This document shows positions 63,807 through 64,000 of a stretch of 64,000 bases of DNA, one piece after another. The stretch covers positions 124,001-188,000 of the forward strand of contig NZ_AMWJ02000004.1 in assembly GCF_000319305.2 (NCBI RefSeq). The letters run 5' to 3'. The position numbers and the translations under genes were made by a program. Under the pieces are notes generated by a model that searched no databases, was not told the origin of the DNA, and saw only the letters and a list, made by a program, of their open reading frames with translations. Position 1 is the first letter of the stretch; each line of letters begins with the position of its first letter. This DNA is from Pseudomonas bharatica CSV86 (GTDB lineage: Bacteria > Pseudomonadota > Gammaproteobacteria > Pseudomonadales > Pseudomonadaceae).

Positions 63807-64000
63807 TTACCCCCGCCGATCGGCCACTACACCGATCAACACCAGCACCACCAGCAACACCGGAGCCAGCGCATAGTTGTTGAACTGGCTCAGTCCCCGC
63901 ACCACCCACGGAGTGGCGTAGATCAAGGCAGCGCCGCTACCGATCAGCACCAGCAGCGCCATGAACGGCACGCGCAGGGCGCCGGCCAGGTTGCCCAGGC
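63807..64000 (-). CDS. DUF3392 family membrane protein, C-terminal part
   Basis: The minus strand is open from the right edge to a TAA at 63807, giving the last 64 residues of a protein cut by the window. They include two hydrophobic helices (FMALLVLIGSGAALIYATPW and ALAPVLLVVLVLIGVVA) and the ends LSQFNNYALAPV and VADRRG, as in DUF3392 proteins encoded next to trmB in Pseudomonas (PA0383-like). The function is unknown. Confidence 0.75.
   Translation of the reverse strand, partial: LGNLAGALRVPFMALLVLIGSGAALIYATPWVVRGLSQFNNYALAPVLLVVLVLIGVVADRRG

Overview
This window is chromosomal DNA of a Pseudomonas, most likely from the P. putida/P. fluorescens side of the genus. Gene order from about 7.6 kb to the right end (amino-acid binding protein, serA, D-2-hydroxyglutarate dehydrogenase, FAH protein, two SdiA-regulated-type proteins, rpiA, ilvA, rppH, ptsP, lgt, thyA ... 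mutM, ggt, ferredoxin, coaD, laoABC/laoR, rsmD, two M16 peptidases, ftsYEX, rpoH, mtgA, thiSG, trmB) follows the conserved Pseudomonas order I know from P. aeruginosa (about PA0314-PA0383). The high GC content and the many REP-type palindromes fit this genus. No rRNA, tRNA or CRISPR was seen.

Layout. 1-848: the start of a low-GC gene that runs off the left edge; it may be an S-type pyocin-like bacteriocin. 0.95-7.5 kb: small housekeeping genes interrupted by a complete ISL3-family element (3282-6266). The element has 24-bp inverted repeats and an exact 8-bp target duplication, and carries an ArsR regulator and a metal-efflux-type permease. It splits a DUF2059 gene after codon 6. 7.6-24.2 kb: core metabolism (serine, pentose phosphate, isoleucine, PTS-Ntr, lipoprotein lipidation, thymidylate). 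24.4-27.1 kb: a divergent cadR/cadA cadmium-resistance pair with a MerR-type promoter. 27.2-33.3 kb: GTPase/membrane protein pair, folA, a cystine transporter and phosphorylcholine phosphatase. 33.4-35.7 kb: a toxin-antitoxin module, DarT-like ORF + darT + darG, joined by ATGA overlaps. 35.8-40.5 kb: ilvD, DUF2867, hicAB and an MFS transporter. 40.7-46.3 kb: rlmI, HDOD protein, mutM, ggt, ferredoxin, coaD. 46.4-50.9 kb: the long-chain alcohol oxidation cluster laoABC with divergent laoR. 50.9-64 kb: sulfurtransferase, esterase, rsmD, M16 pair, ftsYEX, rpoH, mtgA, thiSG, trmB, DUF3392.

Two observations stand out. First, seven genes (thyA, a DUF2868 gene, folA, darT, mutM, ggt, ftsX) each carry one -1 frameshift that is repaired by adding a single G/C to a G/C run, while the rest of each reading frame is intact. 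Several are essential or housekeeping genes, so this pattern points to homopolymer under-calling in the assembly, not real gene loss. They are entered as pseudogene-type features only because the sequence as given is frameshifted. Second, the DarTG locus carries an additional small upstream ORF that appears to be a divergent second DarT-fold ADP-ribosyltransferase with the His, Arg and Glu landmarks retained. A tandem-toxin DarTG arrangement is the best candidate here for a little-described system.
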